Below are positions 7,941-16,716 of a DNA stretch of 64,000 nt, piece by piece (position 1 is the first letter of the stretch; each line of letters opens with the position of its first letter). This stretch comes from Tissierella praeacuta_A (GTDB lineage: Bacteria > Bacillota > Clostridia > Tissierellales > Tissierellaceae), in NCBI RefSeq assembly GCF_040396155.1, contig NZ_JBEBOY010000003.1, forward strand, positions 118,240 to 182,239, in the 5' to 3' direction. The notes beneath the pieces are model-generated. The model did not search any database. It saw only the letters and a list, made by a program, of their open reading frames with translations, and was not told the origin of the DNA. Made by a program: the position numbers and the translations under genes.

Positions 7941-8705
7941 ATGAAAGGATTAAAATACTTTTTTAGAGGAAGTCCAGATGGTTATGTGTTTCCAATATGG
8001 AGTTTAACACATCTTATAATTATTATAATAGCATTTTTAGGAGTCCAATATATATTATTAAATAAGAGAAAGTTTAAAATACCCCTAATCAGGACGAAAT
8101 TTAAACGTTTGATAATTGCTGTTTTATCCTTACAGCAGATAATATTGTATCTTTGGTATGGATTTTCAGGATATGGCAATATAAGGGAAAGCTTACCATT
8201 ATATAATTGTAGGATTGCTATTATTTTTACAGTTTTAAGTTTATTGACAGATAAAGATATATTTAAAAATATAGCCTGTTATTGGGGATTAGCAGGCTCA
8301 ATATTAGTTATAATGATACCTACTGATGTTTATCCCTTTTCATTTCCCCATTATACCAATGTTTCTTATTTTATAGGGCATATTGGATTATTATGGTCTA
8401 CTGTTTATTTTTTAATAGTTGATGAATATAGGATAAATAAAAGTAGTCTCAAGACAATATTATACTTTACCAATATTTATCATTTATTGGTTTATATATT
8501 TAATATATTTACTAATTCTAACTATTGTTATTTGAATAAGTCACCTTTTGCCAATATATTTTTTACAAGATTTATGTCGCCAATGGTCTATAGTTTAATG
8601 GTGTTTCTTATATTTAATATATTTATGATTTTAATATATTTAATAGCTAAAACCATATATAAAGTAGTAGGTGTAAATGAAGAACTAGTTGAATTTGCAT
8701 CATAG
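7941..8705 (+). CDS. YwaF/TP0381-family integral membrane protein
   Basis: A 254-residue polytopic membrane protein with about six to seven hydrophobic segments. It shows the family's conserved features: FPIWSLTHL near the N-terminus, a conserved LPLYNCRIA segment around residue 90, a W/H-rich loop (FPFSFPHYTNVSYFIGHIGL) and a C-terminal NIFTNSNYCYLNKSP stretch. The biochemical function of the family is unknown. It lies 10 bp after trpS on the same strand and ends at a hairpin terminator, so it probably shares the trpS transcript. Confidence 0.75.
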   Translation: MKGLKYFFRGSPDGYVFPIWSLTHLIIIIIAFLGVQYILLNKRKFKIPLIRTKFKRLIIAVLSLQQIILYLWYGFSGYGNIRESLPLYNCRIAIIFTVLSLLTDKDIFKNIACYWGLAGSILVIMIPTDVYPFSFPHYTNVSYFIGHIGLLWSTVYFLIVDEYRINKSSLKTILYFTNIYHLLVYIFNIFTNSNYCYLNKSPFANIFFTRFMSPMVYSLMVFLIFNIFMILIYLIAKTIYKVVGVNEELVEFAS

Positions 8706-8722
8706 ATACTTATATATAAAGA

Positions 8723-8750
8723 ATCAAGCTAATTTTATAGCTTGATTTTT
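8723..8750 (+). terminator. Intrinsic terminator
   Basis: Stem ATCAAGCTA (8723-8731) / TAGCTTGAT (8738-8746) followed by TTTT; ends the trpS-ywaF unit and may also receive the convergent selU transcript. Confidence 0.8.
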
Positions 8751-8762
8751 ATATATGAGTAT

Positions 8763-9791
8763 CTAACTTAGTTTTTTAAATCTTTCAATTATATCTTCAG
8801 CTGTTGAAATAGCATTATCGTTAAAAAATACTTTGCTATATTGTCTTCCTTTATTTTCATATAATGGGTCATAATATTTGACAATTAACTCTTCTATTAT
8901 TTGTTTATATTCATGTTGGCCAATTAATTCTATATACCTATTAATATTTTTATCGCCTAAATATTTTCTCAAATCATTTAATGAAGATATAAGCTCAGTA
9001 TCTGTATCGTGAACATATTCCTTTAAAAGATTATCAATTCTTTTTTCCATACTAGTTTCAATTTTTATATTTATTCCATCATTCATTGCATCATATAGAT
9101 AAGAAGGTATTATATCTCTGCCTATTTTTTTACTTTCTCCTTCTACAAATACAAGATTTGTTTTTCTATTTCTTAAGGATTCATATATTAGACTTTCGAA
9201 CATCTTTTGTGTATTTTGTTCACCAAGTCCAACACTTCCAAGAACAGAGCCTCTATGATTAGCACATCCTTCAAGGTCGAGAACATCCATTCCTTCTTTT
9301 TTAAGATATTTTAGAATATCAGTCTTTCCAGTTCCAGTATTTCCATAAAGGACTACAAACTGTATCTTTTCAATTACTGTTGGAAGATGTTCGTTTATAT
9401 ATTTTCTATAGCCTTTATATCCGCTATCAAGTTTAATGGCATTTATTCCAATGGATCTAAAAAGAGAAACTAATGAACTACTTCTAAAACCTCCTCTAGC
9501 ACAAAAAAATACAAGATTCTTATATTTTTTATCAAACTCTAATACTTTGTTATAAATATCTGGAAGATGTTTTGACGCAACCTCTATACCAATTATTTTA
9601 GCTTTTTCAATACTTTCTTGTTTATAGACTGTACCTATTAATTCTCTTTCTTCATCATTGAAAATAGGAATATTGAAAGCCCCTGGTATAGTCTGAGATT
9701 TATATTCACGAGGGGATCTAACATCTATTAGTACATGATTTGCATCTATTCTTTCTTGGTCTATATTTTCGTAATTAACAATTTCAAACAT
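8763..9791 (-). CDS. selU: tRNA 2-selenouridine synthase (SelU/MnmH)
   Basis: Replaces sulfur by selenium in the wobble 2-thiouridine of tRNA using selenophosphate. The N-terminal rhodanese domain (1-125) has LIDVRSPREY and the active Cys97 in FFCARGGFRSSS, the same position as in the E. coli enzyme. A P-loop domain follows with Walker A GNTGTGKT (about 165) and LEGCANHRGS. About 342 residues, family length. The preferred start is ATG 9791 behind GAAGGG; a longer in-frame ATG at 9827 lacks a site. It implies that the organism has selenophosphate synthetase elsewhere. Confidence 0.92.
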   Translation of the reverse strand: MFEIVNYENIDQERIDANHVLIDVRSPREYKSQTIPGAFNIPIFNDEERELIGTVYKQESIEKAKIIGIEVASKHLPDIYNKVLEFDKKYKNLVFFCARGGFRSSSLVSLFRSIGINAIKLDSGYKGYRKYINEHLPTVIEKIQFVVLYGNTGTGKTDILKYLKKEGMDVLDLEGCANHRGSVLGSVGLGEQNTQKMFESLIYESLRNRKTNLVFVEGESKKIGRDIIPSYLYDAMNDGINIKIETSMEKRIDNLLKEYVHDTDTELISSLNDLRKYLGDKNINRYIELIGQHEYKQIIEELIVKYYDPLYENKGRQYSKVFFNDNAISTAEDIIERFKKLS

Positions 9792-9883
9792 AAAATTCCC
9801 TTCTTCTATTAAGATTAAAATATACATATGCTATTATATCATAAGCTTTATCTATAACAAGTAAAACTATATAAAAATTAATA

Positions 9884-9916
9884 ATAGAGTAGATAGCAAT
9901 TTGCCATCTACTCTAT
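9884..9916 (-). terminator. Terminator of the DUF2249 gene
   Basis: A perfect 11-bp stem (9884-9894 / 9906-9916) followed on the minus strand by an AT/T-rich tail. It overlaps the end of the DUF2249 coding region. Confidence 0.7.
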
Positions 9917-10155
9917 ATATAGTTAAGATATTTCTTGGCTAAGGAAACTTTCCATACATCTGGACCTTCTTGAATATATTCCCATTCAAATTTTCCAGTT
10001 CTTTTTTCCTCTAACTGGTGGAATACATGGGATGGGTCTGAATCATTTATTAATACCATTTTTTCTCCTACAGGAAGTGAATCAAAAGTACGTAAAACAA
10101 CACTATTTACATCATTTATTTCGTAGCCACTAGTATCTAATTCCATAGTAGACAT
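9913..10155 (-). CDS. DUF2249 domain protein
   Basis: An 80-residue cytoplasmic protein with the DUF2249 pattern: VVLRTFDSLPVGEKMVLIND, DPSHVFHQLE, then FEWEYIQEGPDVWKVSLAK. The fold is related to the TusA/SirA sulfur-carrier group, but the conserved Cys of TusA is absent and no activity is established. ATG 10155 is preceded by GGAGGAGATAAC. It is transcribed alone on the minus strand, upstream of and in the same direction as selU; any link to selenium or sulfur chemistry is inference. Confidence 0.8.
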   Translation of the reverse strand: MSTMELDTSGYEINDVNSVVLRTFDSLPVGEKMVLINDSDPSHVFHQLEEKRTGKFEWEYIQEGPDVWKVSLAKKYLNYI

Positions 10156-10224
10156 GTTATCTCCTCCTAATGATTTTAAATTATTATGTCCAAAATATAG
10201 AATATTATTTCATTAGGAAAATAG

Positions 10225-10254
10225 TTACAATATCTATATTAAATAGGGTATAAT
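10225..10254 (+). promoter_or_regulatory. Promoter of glyoxalase gene
   Basis: TTACAA (10225-10230), 18-bp spacer, TATAAT (10249-10254), about 40 bp before the ATG at 10293. Good match to the housekeeping sigma-A pattern. Confidence 0.6.
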
Positions 10255-10292
10255 GTAAATAGCTATTAAATTATGAAAGGGAGTGGATATAC

Positions 10293-10676
10293 ATGAGTTA
10301 TCAGATACTTCATACTTGTATAAGAGTAATGGATTTAGAGAAATCTTTAAAATTTTATAAAGAGGCTTTAGGATTAATAGAGACTAGAAGAAAAGACTTT
10401 CCAGAAGACGAATTCACTTTAGTTTTTCTATCCGATAAATCAGGACAACATGAAATTGAATTAACATATAATTACAATCAAGAAAAACCTTATGTAATTG
10501 GAGAGGGATTTAGTCATATGGCATTTGGTGTAAAAGACTTAGAAGCTTCAAGACAAAAACATGAACAAATGGGTTATGGAGTTACAGAATTAATGGGACT
10601 CCCAGGTGAAAAACCAAGATATTATTTTGTGATGGACCCAGATGGATATGATGTTGAAATCATAAGAACTAAATAA
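10293..10676 (+). CDS. gloA: Glyoxalase I (lactoylglutathione lyase family)
   Basis: Vicinal-oxygen-chelate enzyme expected to isomerise the hemithioacetal of methylglyoxal and a thiol. The 127 residues fit the compact bacterial GloA. All four metal ligands are visible: H7 (ILHTCIRV), E56 (EIELTYN), H75 (GFSHMAFGV) and E122 (YDVEIIRT). GEGFSHMAF and MDPDGYDVEI are family signatures. AAAGGGAG precedes the ATG. It is a single-gene unit with its own promoter and terminator. The thiol cofactor in this organism is unknown. Confidence 0.9.
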   Translation: MSYQILHTCIRVMDLEKSLKFYKEALGLIETRRKDFPEDEFTLVFLSDKSGQHEIELTYNYNQEKPYVIGEGFSHMAFGVKDLEASRQKHEQMGYGVTELMGLPGEKPRYYFVMDPDGYDVEIIRTK

Positions 10677-10690
10677 TGGAAATAGATAAA

Positions 10691-10721
10691 ATTGCCTCTA
10701 TATTTTAGAGGTAATTTTTTT
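10691..10721 (+). terminator. Intrinsic terminator of gloA
   Basis: Stem ATTGCCTCTA (10691-10700) / TAGAGGTAAT (10706-10715) with one G-T pair, followed by a run of T. Confidence 0.85.
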
Positions 10722-10793
10722 ATAAATGTTTTATAAAAGGACTCTAAATCAATTAATATAATCATTTTATTATAATTGTCATACAATCGTAAT

Positions 10794-10822
10794 TTGAAAA
10801 TACTGTCAAAGTATAATATAAT
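10794..10822 (+). promoter_or_regulatory. Promoter of GHL10 hydrolase gene
   Basis: TTGAAA (10794-10799), 17-bp spacer, TATAAT (10817-10822). The implied transcript start (~10829) lies almost at the first possible ATG (10831) and so supports the downstream start at 10867. Confidence 0.65.
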
Positions 10823-10866
10823 TTTAAAAAATGGTACAAATTTATTTGATTGGAGTTGAATGGAAG

Positions 10867-12273
10867 ATGAAAAAGAAAATGTTTAAGTTTATAACTATAG
10901 GAACTACAGTTCTAACTATAACCTTAAATACTATTACTGTTAGTGCAAGTTCTAGCAGTATGGCAATGCAATTTTTGAAAAAATTTAATTCAAATGAAAC
11001 AATTTTGTTGAATAATAAACCAATACAAATACCTGTATATGTAAAAGAACAAGAAGAACAACTGAGAGGGGTGTGGGTGTCTACAGTATTTAATTTGGAT
11101 TTTCCAGCTAAAAAAGCATCAACTGAATTAGAATATAAAAATGAATACATAAAACTTTTAAATAATTTAGAAGCTTTAAATATGAATGCCGTTATATTTC
11201 AAGTCAGACCTAAATTAGATGCGTTTTATAAATCAAATATCAATCCTTGGTCTGAGTATTTAACAGGTAAACAAGGGTTAAATTCTACTTGGGATCCATT
11301 GGAGTGGATGATAGAAGAAACTCATAAACGTGGAATGGAGTTTCACGCTTGGTTTAATCCCTATAGGGTAACAACAGGAACAGAAAAATTATCAGATTTA
11401 GCTCCTAATAACTGGGCAAGACAAAATCCTCAATATGTTTTTAGTTTTAATGGTAAGCTTCAATTAAATCCAGGAGAACCAGAAGTAATTAAATATATTA
11501 ATGATAGTGTAATGGAAGTAGTAGAGAACTATGATATAGATGCAGTTCATTTTGATGATTATTTTTATCCTTTCAAAAATGGTAATAATTGGTATGCAAA
11601 AGAGGAGGAAAATTCATTTAATAAATATGGAAGTGGATTTAAAAATAGGGATGAGTGGAGAAGAAATAATGTGGACAAGCTTATAGAAACCATTCATACT
11701 TCTATAGCATCTTATAATACTCAGAATGAAAAATCTGTACAATTTGGTATTAGTCCCTTTGGAATATGGGGACATAAAGAATTTCATCCAGAGGGAAGTA
11801 TAGAAGGAACAGGCTCTCAAACACCTAAGACTTCTAGAGCTTCTTATGATGATCAATTTGCAGATACGAGAAAATGGGTTAAAAACAATTGGATTGATTA
11901 TATAGCACCACAGATTTATTGGAGTTTTGATGAAAAGGCAGCACCTTATGGAGAATTAGTTAATTGGTGGGCAGATGTAGTACAAGGTACTAATGTTAAT
12001 TTGTATATTGGACATGCTAATTATAGAAAGGCAGATATAAACAATAAGAATGTGAGCTGGAAAAATCCTGAAGAAATATCAAATCAACTTAAATTTAACA
12101 GCTTATACGATGAAGTAAAAGGAAGTATATTTTTTAGATATAAATCATTATTAGAAAATGAGAAAAATCCTCTTGCAAATAATCAATTTATTAAGATCTT
12201 AAAAGAACAACATTTTAGCAAAAAAGCATTGTTGCCAGCTAAAAGTTTGTTAGATAATGATAATAAGATGTAA
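10867..12273 (+). CDS. Secreted glycosyl-hydrolase-like 10 (GHL10/DUF187) protein
   Basis: A predicted secreted carbohydrate-active protein of the YngK type. An N-terminal signal peptide (MKKKMFKFITIGTTVLTITL…TVSASS) precedes a TIM-barrel: LRGVWVSTVFNLDFP, VIFQVRPKLDAFYKS, PWSEYLTGKQG, FHAWFNPYRV, DIDAVHFDDYFYPF and APQIYWSFDEKAAPYGELV are hallmark motifs. Asp residues in HFDDYFYP are the likely catalytic acids. About 468 residues. Start chosen at 10867 because GGAG lies 11 bases upstream and the promoter leaves no room for ATG 10831. The substrate, probably a cell-wall or surface glycan, is not established. Confidence 0.85.
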   Translation: MKKKMFKFITIGTTVLTITLNTITVSASSSSMAMQFLKKFNSNETILLNNKPIQIPVYVKEQEEQLRGVWVSTVFNLDFPAKKASTELEYKNEYIKLLNNLEALNMNAVIFQVRPKLDAFYKSNINPWSEYLTGKQGLNSTWDPLEWMIEETHKRGMEFHAWFNPYRVTTGTEKLSDLAPNNWARQNPQYVFSFNGKLQLNPGEPEVIKYINDSVMEVVENYDIDAVHFDDYFYPFKNGNNWYAKEEENSFNKYGSGFKNRDEWRRNNVDKLIETIHTSIASYNTQNEKSVQFGISPFGIWGHKEFHPEGSIEGTGSQTPKTSRASYDDQFADTRKWVKNNWIDYIAPQIYWSFDEKAAPYGELVNWWADVVQGTNVNLYIGHANYRKADINNKNVSWKNPEEISNQLKFNSLYDEVKGSIFFRYKSLLENEKNPLANNQFIKILKEQHFSKKALLPAKSLLDNDNKM

Positions 12274-12408
12274 ATATTTATATAAGTAAAATTAAACTCT
12301 CCTAGATAATATTTATAAAAGGAAATAAAAGTTAATGATAGTTTCTAATATTTTAATATTAACTGCAAATACTAATTTAGAAAAATGATTTAAAGGAGAG
12401 ATAATTTT

Positions 12409-12618
12409 ATGACAGTAATGACAAAACTAGAAACAGCTTTGGCAAGTGCTAAAGGATTAGCTGCAGATTTGAAAAGTTTTTCTTTAGATACAGATAATCA
12501 AGAAGCAAAGCAAATGTTTAGTACATTATCTTCAAGTGCTGAGAATATGGCTCAAATGTTACAAAATAGAGTAAACACTATTAAAAGTGAGGAACCTCAA
12601 TATAATCAGCAACAATAA
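12409..12618 (+). CDS. DUF1657 small protein
   Basis: A 69-residue helical protein with the DUF1657 pattern: MTKLETALASAKGLAADLKS, LDTDNQEAKQMF, SSAENMAQMLQNRVNTI and a QQ-rich tail. Such genes occur in endospore formers and often accompany extra spoVA operons that govern dipicolinate and germination; their function is unresolved. AAAGGAGAG precedes the ATG. Here it stands alone, followed by a very strong terminator, and just upstream of the dipicolinate synthase genes. Confidence 0.8.
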   Translation: MTVMTKLETALASAKGLAADLKSFSLDTDNQEAKQMFSTLSSSAENMAQMLQNRVNTIKSEEPQYNQQQ

Positions 12619-12665
12619 ATAAAGAGCGTCTGTGATTTTTAGTCACAGACGCTCTTTATTTATTG
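12613..12665 (+). terminator. Strong intrinsic terminator
   Basis: A perfect 23-bp stem (12613-12635 / 12643-12665) with a 7-base loop, followed by TTCTTTT. It isolates the DUF1657 gene from dpaA. Confidence 0.9.
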
Positions 12666-12688
12666 TTCTTTTATCTCTATATACAAGC

Positions 12689-12716
12689 ACGTTAAGTTTT
12701 CAAATACATAATATGT
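12689..12716 (+). promoter_or_regulatory. Possible sigma-K promoter of dpaAB
   Basis: AC at 12689-12690, 16-bp spacer, CATAATATG from 12707, one base off the mother-cell sigma-K pattern AC-N16/17-CATANNNTA. The orthologous spoVF operon of B. subtilis is sigma-K dependent; the match here is suggestive only. Confidence 0.4.
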
Positions 12717-12753
12717 ATTACTTAATGTCTTTTTAAGTATAGGGAGGGAAAAT

Positions 12754-13626
12754 ATGAGGATATCAGTATTAGGTGGAGATGATAGAAGTATTAAACTAGC
12801 CAATTTACTTCAAAAGGACAGCCATAATATTAAACTGTTTGGTTTTGATAAATTGGAAAATAACTTATTTGAGATAAGTGAAAATTTAGATTCAGCCATT
12901 GAAAAATCAGATATAGTTATAGGACCATTACCATGTTCCAATGACAATATTTTATTAAATACACCTTTATATTCTAAGGAAATAAAAATGGAAGAAATAT
13001 TCAGCAATATGAATAAAGATCAGATATTTATAGGAGGCAAGATATCAAAGGAGATATCTGATATGGCAAAGAATTACAATATTGATACTATTGATTTACT
13101 CAAGAGAGAGGAAATGGCAGTATTAAATGCTATTCCTACAGCGGAAGGTGCGATTCAAGTTGCTATGGAGGAAACAGAAACTACCATTCATGGAGCCAAT
13201 ATTATGATTTTAGGCTTTGGAAGGATAGGAAAAATTTTAGCTAAAATGCTTCAAGGAATAGGAGCTAATGTATATATAGAGGCAAGGAGTTATTCTGATT
13301 TAGCAGGGATTCAGAGTTATGGATATAATCCAATACATTTAAGAGAAATAGAATTTTATCTTCAAGAGATGGATTTAATATTTAATACTATACCATCTAT
13401 GATTTTAGATGAAGAAATGCTATTAAAACTAAAAAGGGAATGTTTAGTAGTTGATCTTGCATCTATACCTGGTGGTGTTGATTTTGAAACAGCTAAGGAA
13501 TTAGGTATAAATACAATTTGGGCATTAGGCTTGCCAGGAAAAGCAGCACCTATGACTGCAGCAAAAATTATGAAAGATACTATTTATAATATTATTGAAG
13601 AATTGGGGGGGACTGTATGTTATTAG
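12754..13626 (+). CDS. dpaA: Dipicolinate synthase subunit A
   Basis: Dehydrogenase-like subunit that, with DpaB, makes dipicolinic acid from a lysine-pathway intermediate in the mother cell during sporulation. About 290 residues. The N-terminal region begins MRISVLGGDDRSIKLANLL; a Rossmann nucleotide-binding fold follows with GANIMILGFGRIGKILAKML; the C-terminal part has LVVDLASIPGGVDFETAKEL and ALGLPGKAAPMTAA. GGAGGG precedes the ATG. It overlaps dpaB by 10 bp, so translation is coupled. A possible sigma-K promoter lies upstream. Marks the organism as an endospore former. Confidence 0.95.
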   Translation: MRISVLGGDDRSIKLANLLQKDSHNIKLFGFDKLENNLFEISENLDSAIEKSDIVIGPLPCSNDNILLNTPLYSKEIKMEEIFSNMNKDQIFIGGKISKEISDMAKNYNIDTIDLLKREEMAVLNAIPTAEGAIQVAMEETETTIHGANIMILGFGRIGKILAKMLQGIGANVYIEARSYSDLAGIQSYGYNPIHLREIEFYLQEMDLIFNTIPSMILDEEMLLKLKRECLVVDLASIPGGVDFETAKELGINTIWALGLPGKAAPMTAAKIMKDTIYNIIEELGGTVCY

Positions 13627-14195
13627 ATGGAGTAAAAGTTGGTATAGCTATTACAGGTTCATTTTGTACATTTGAAACCATTTTAGTTGAAATAGAAAGA
13701 TTAGCTGCTGAAGGAGCAGATGTATATCCAATTATGTCCTATAATGCTAATGAGTTTGATACTAGATTTGGCTTATCTGAAGAATGGAAAGAAAAGATAA
13801 AAAAAGCAACAGGTAAGGAAATCATAGCTACAATACAGGATGCAGAGCCAATAGGGCCGAAGGGATATCTCGACATACTTGTTGTAGCACCATGTACGGG
13901 AAACACACTTTCAAAATTAGCAAATGCAATTACTGATACACCAGTATCTATGGCATGGAAGGCTCATTTAAGAAACAACAAGCCTGTTGTAGTTGCAATC
14001 TCCACAAATGATGGATTAAGTGGAAGTGCAAAGAATTTAGGTATATTATTAGATAAAAAGAATGTATATTTTGTTCCATTTGGGCAGGATGATCCTTTTA
14101 AAAAGGCAAACTCATTAATTGCTCACTATGATATGATAGTACCAACTATAATAGAAGCATTACAGGGTAAGCAAATTCAGCCATTGCTAGTATAA
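13617..14195 (+). CDS. dpaB: Dipicolinate synthase subunit B
   Basis: Flavoprotein-fold subunit of dipicolinate synthase. The 192 residues fit SpoVFB. GVKVGIAITGSFCTFETILV and the loop YPIMSYNANEFDTRFG are characteristic; LVVAPCTGNTLSKLANAITD is the flavoprotein-type cofactor motif; HLRNNKPVVVAISTNDGLSG follows. The start lies inside the 3' end of dpaA behind a run of seven G that serves as ribosome site. A long hairpin follows the stop. Confidence 0.95.
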   Translation: MLLDGVKVGIAITGSFCTFETILVEIERLAAEGADVYPIMSYNANEFDTRFGLSEEWKEKIKKATGKEIIATIQDAEPIGPKGYLDILVVAPCTGNTLSKLANAITDTPVSMAWKAHLRNNKPVVVAISTNDGLSGSAKNLGILLDKKNVYFVPFGQDDPFKKANSLIAHYDMIVPTIIEALQGKQIQPLLV

Positions 14196-14206
14196 TAAAA
14201 AGTTTG

Positions 14207-14255
14207 CAAATAAGTATCATTTTTGGTGCCAGGCACCAAAAATGATACTTATTTG
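14207..14255. terminator. Long GGTGCC hairpin after dpaB
   Basis: Arms 14207-14230 and 14232-14255 are perfect inverted copies around GGTGCCAGGCACC. It can act as the dpaAB terminator. Hairpins with a GGTGCC/GGCACC apex recur in many genomes, so it may also be a dispersed repeat. Confidence 0.75.
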
Positions 14256-14394
14256 TTTACTATGATTATTATATAGTATCCAGTTAATTAAAGAAATGCC
14301 AAATAAAACCTAATATAAAAAGCCTTCGATTATAGTATAATTAAGATATGATAATGGATAAGATATTAAGACAATTTAAAATGGAGGCTTAGAA

Positions 14395-14862
14395 ATGAGG
14401 ATAGATGTTGAGGAAATTTTAAGGAGTTTAGAGGCGAAGGCTAATACAATCTATTTCGATAAGGATAGATTAAAAAATCTGCTTAATGCAACTAAAGAAA
14501 AGATTGAAAAAAATAAAACCCTAATGGAAATTTGGGATGATATAAAGTTATTTATAGATTTAATAAGAGATTGGATGAAGGGAGATTATAAAGAGATATC
14601 TCAAGGTACTATAATAATGATAATAATATCCTTGTTATATTTAGTAAATCCATTGGATATAATACCAGATTTTTTAGTTGGAGGATTTATCGACGATTTG
14701 GCTGTAATTGCATACGTAATCAAAAGAACGTCTGAAGAATTAAAGGCATATGAAAAATGGAGAAATGAAAAAGATTCTGATAATATGGATAAAACTAGTG
14801 ATGAAAATATAATAGATATGGAAGATGAAATAAATGTAGAATATGGAGATATAGAAGATTAA
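14395..14862 (+). CDS. DUF1232 (YkvA-like) membrane-associated protein
   Basis: A 155-residue protein whose core (about 58-110) matches DUF1232: DYKEISQGTIIMIIISLLYL, LVNPLDIIPDFLVGGFIDDL, AVIAYVIKRT. The NPLDiIPDfl.ggfiDD signature is diagnostic. Upstream is a charged helix (1-55) and downstream an acidic tail (120-155). Two short hydrophobic segments suggest membrane association. Function unknown. GGAGG precedes the ATG; single-gene unit with a terminator about 80 bp after the stop. Confidence 0.8.
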   Translation: MRIDVEEILRSLEAKANTIYFDKDRLKNLLNATKEKIEKNKTLMEIWDDIKLFIDLIRDWMKGDYKEISQGTIIMIIISLLYLVNPLDIIPDFLVGGFIDDLAVIAYVIKRTSEELKAYEKWRNEKDSDNMDKTSDENIIDMEDEINVEYGDIED

Positions 14863-14943
14863 ACATCTTAAATTAAATAAATTATCGAAAGGTAAAAATG
14901 ATACCATTAATGCTATAAAGTTATATTTAATAATTACAAAGAG

Positions 14944-14973
14944 AAAAAGAGAGGGGGTCTCTCTTTTTGTTTT
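14944..14973 (+). terminator. Intrinsic terminator
   Basis: Stem AAAAAGAGAG (14944-14953) / CTCTCTTTTT (14959-14968) with T-rich tail, downstream of the DUF1232 gene. Confidence 0.75.
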
Positions 14974-15172
14974 TGGAATAAATACTGCACAATAAGAGTG
15001 AATATTCAATATAATTAAATAAAAGAAACAATATATAAAAAAACTTGCAAAAAATGAAATAAAAACATTGTAATAATTAGTAGAACATAGTATAATTAAA
15101 AAATGTTTGATATAACTTTATGTCGTTGATGCAATATTACAAAATTAAAATATCATTTTTAGGGGGGAGAGT

Positions 15173-16579
15173 ATGTTACATTATATTGAAAAAATTATTT
15201 CTGTTTTGAACAATTGGCTTTATTCTTATATTTTAGTAGTTCTATTAATTGGGCTTGGACTATATTTTACTTTTAGAAGTAAATTTGTTCAATTTAGACT
15301 GTTAGGTCATAGTATAAAACTACTAACTGAGGAAACGGAAAAAAGAGATGGAAAAAGAGGAATTTCTTCATTTCAAGCTTTTTGTATATCTGCAGCTTCT
15401 AGAATAGGAACTGGAAATATTGCTGGAGTTGCTATTGCCATAGCAACAGGTGGACCCGGTGCTGTGTTCTGGATGTGGCTCATTGCTTTAATTGGTGCAG
15501 GTTCAAGTTTAGTTGAAAGTACATTAGGTCAAATATATAAAGTAAAAGATGGGGATACTTTTAGAGGTGGACCGGCGTATTATATAAAACAAGGTCTCAA
15601 CAATAAGTGGCTGGGAGTATTATTTTCAGTACTAATTACAATAACATTTGGATTTGTATTTAATACTGTACAATCCAATACTATAGCAGGAGCATTTAGC
15701 GAAGCTTTTGGTATTAGGGAAACAGTTACTGGAATTATATTGGTGATTATTACTGGATATATAATATTTGGTGGGGTTAGGAGAATAGCTTCCGTATCAG
15801 CCACTATAGTGCCTATTATGGCTACTCTTTATATAGGTGTTGCTGTATTTATTATGGTAAAAAATATAAATTTAATTCCATATATGTTTAAGATGATATT
15901 TGAAAATGCCTTTGGGATTACACAAATAGTAGGAGGTACTTTAGGTGCTACAATAATGAATGGTGTTAGAAGAGGATTATTTTCAAACGAAGCAGGAATG
16001 GGTAGTGTTCCAAATGCAGCTGCAACAGCAGATACATCACATCCAATAAAACAAGGATTTATACAAAGCTTAGGAGTTTTTGTAGATACGATTTTAGTAT
16101 GTAGTGCGACTGCATTTATAATATTATTATCAGGAGTTCTGGAAACTACGTCAAATCTTAAAGGAGTACAAATTACCCAAGCCGCTGTAGCTTCTCAAGT
16201 AGGTTCTTGGGGCAGTACATTTATTGCAGTTTGTGTGTTTTTATTTGCTTATAGTTCAATAATTGGAAATTATTATTATGGAGAAACCAATATTGAATTT
16301 TTAGAACTAAACCCAATATTTTTAACAGGCTATAGAATATTAGCTTTAGTTATGGTATTTATTGGTTCAATAAGCAGTTTTTCATTAGTATGGGATACTG
16401 CAGATGTGTTCATGGGTATATTGGCAATTATCAACCTATTGGTAATAGTTAAACTATCCCCTATTGTATTTTTAGCATTAGATGATTATGGTGGACAATT
16501 GAAGGAAGGAAAAAATCCAATATTTAAATCTAAAAATATTCCCCAATTAGGGAAATTAAGTTGGTGGAATGAGGAATAA
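15173..16579 (+). CDS. Sodium:alanine/glycine symporter (AGCS family)
   Basis: Takes up alanine or glycine with Na+. The 468 residues and about 10-11 membrane segments fit the family. Signature stretches: GLGLYFTFRSKFVQFRL, ISSFQAFCISAASRIGTGNI, AGVAIAIATGGPGAVFWMWL, AGSSLVESTLGQIYK, FRGGPAYYI and GLFSNEAGMGSVPNAAATAD. GGGGGGAGAG precedes the ATG. The next gene encodes an alanine/serine-type aminotransferase, so uptake and transamination may be coupled, although a terminator separates them. Confidence 0.92.
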   Translation: MLHYIEKIISVLNNWLYSYILVVLLIGLGLYFTFRSKFVQFRLLGHSIKLLTEETEKRDGKRGISSFQAFCISAASRIGTGNIAGVAIAIATGGPGAVFWMWLIALIGAGSSLVESTLGQIYKVKDGDTFRGGPAYYIKQGLNNKWLGVLFSVLITITFGFVFNTVQSNTIAGAFSEAFGIRETVTGIILVIITGYIIFGGVRRIASVSATIVPIMATLYIGVAVFIMVKNINLIPYMFKMIFENAFGITQIVGGTLGATIMNGVRRGLFSNEAGMGSVPNAAATADTSHPIKQGFIQSLGVFVDTILVCSATAFIILLSGVLETTSNLKGVQITQAAVASQVGSWGSTFIAVCVFLFAYSSIIGNYYYGETNIEFLELNPIFLTGYRILALVMVFIGSISSFSLVWDTADVFMGILAIINLLVIVKLSPIVFLALDDYGGQLKEGKNPIFKSKNIPQLGKLSWWNEE

Positions 16580-16586
16580 ATATAAG

Positions 16587-16620
16587 AAAGATCTTCTTAG
16601 TGAAATAAGAAGGTCTTTTT
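16587..16620 (+). terminator. Intrinsic terminator
   Basis: Stem 16587-16599 / 16606-16618 followed by T residues, after the symporter gene. Confidence 0.75.
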
Positions 16621-16716
16621 TATGTTTATATATTGACATTAATAGTGAAAAGGAATAGAATATATTTAATATTAGTAAATATATTTTAACAATAGTAAAA
16701 ATAAGGGGGAATTGAA

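Noticed and set aside
10831..10866. Upstream ATG of the GHL10 hydrolase
   Set aside because: It would add 12 residues before the signal peptide, lacks a ribosome site, and lies at the predicted transcript start.
11614..11856. Minus-strand frame inside the GHL10 gene
   Set aside because: Antisense shadow with no ribosome site or recognisable domain.
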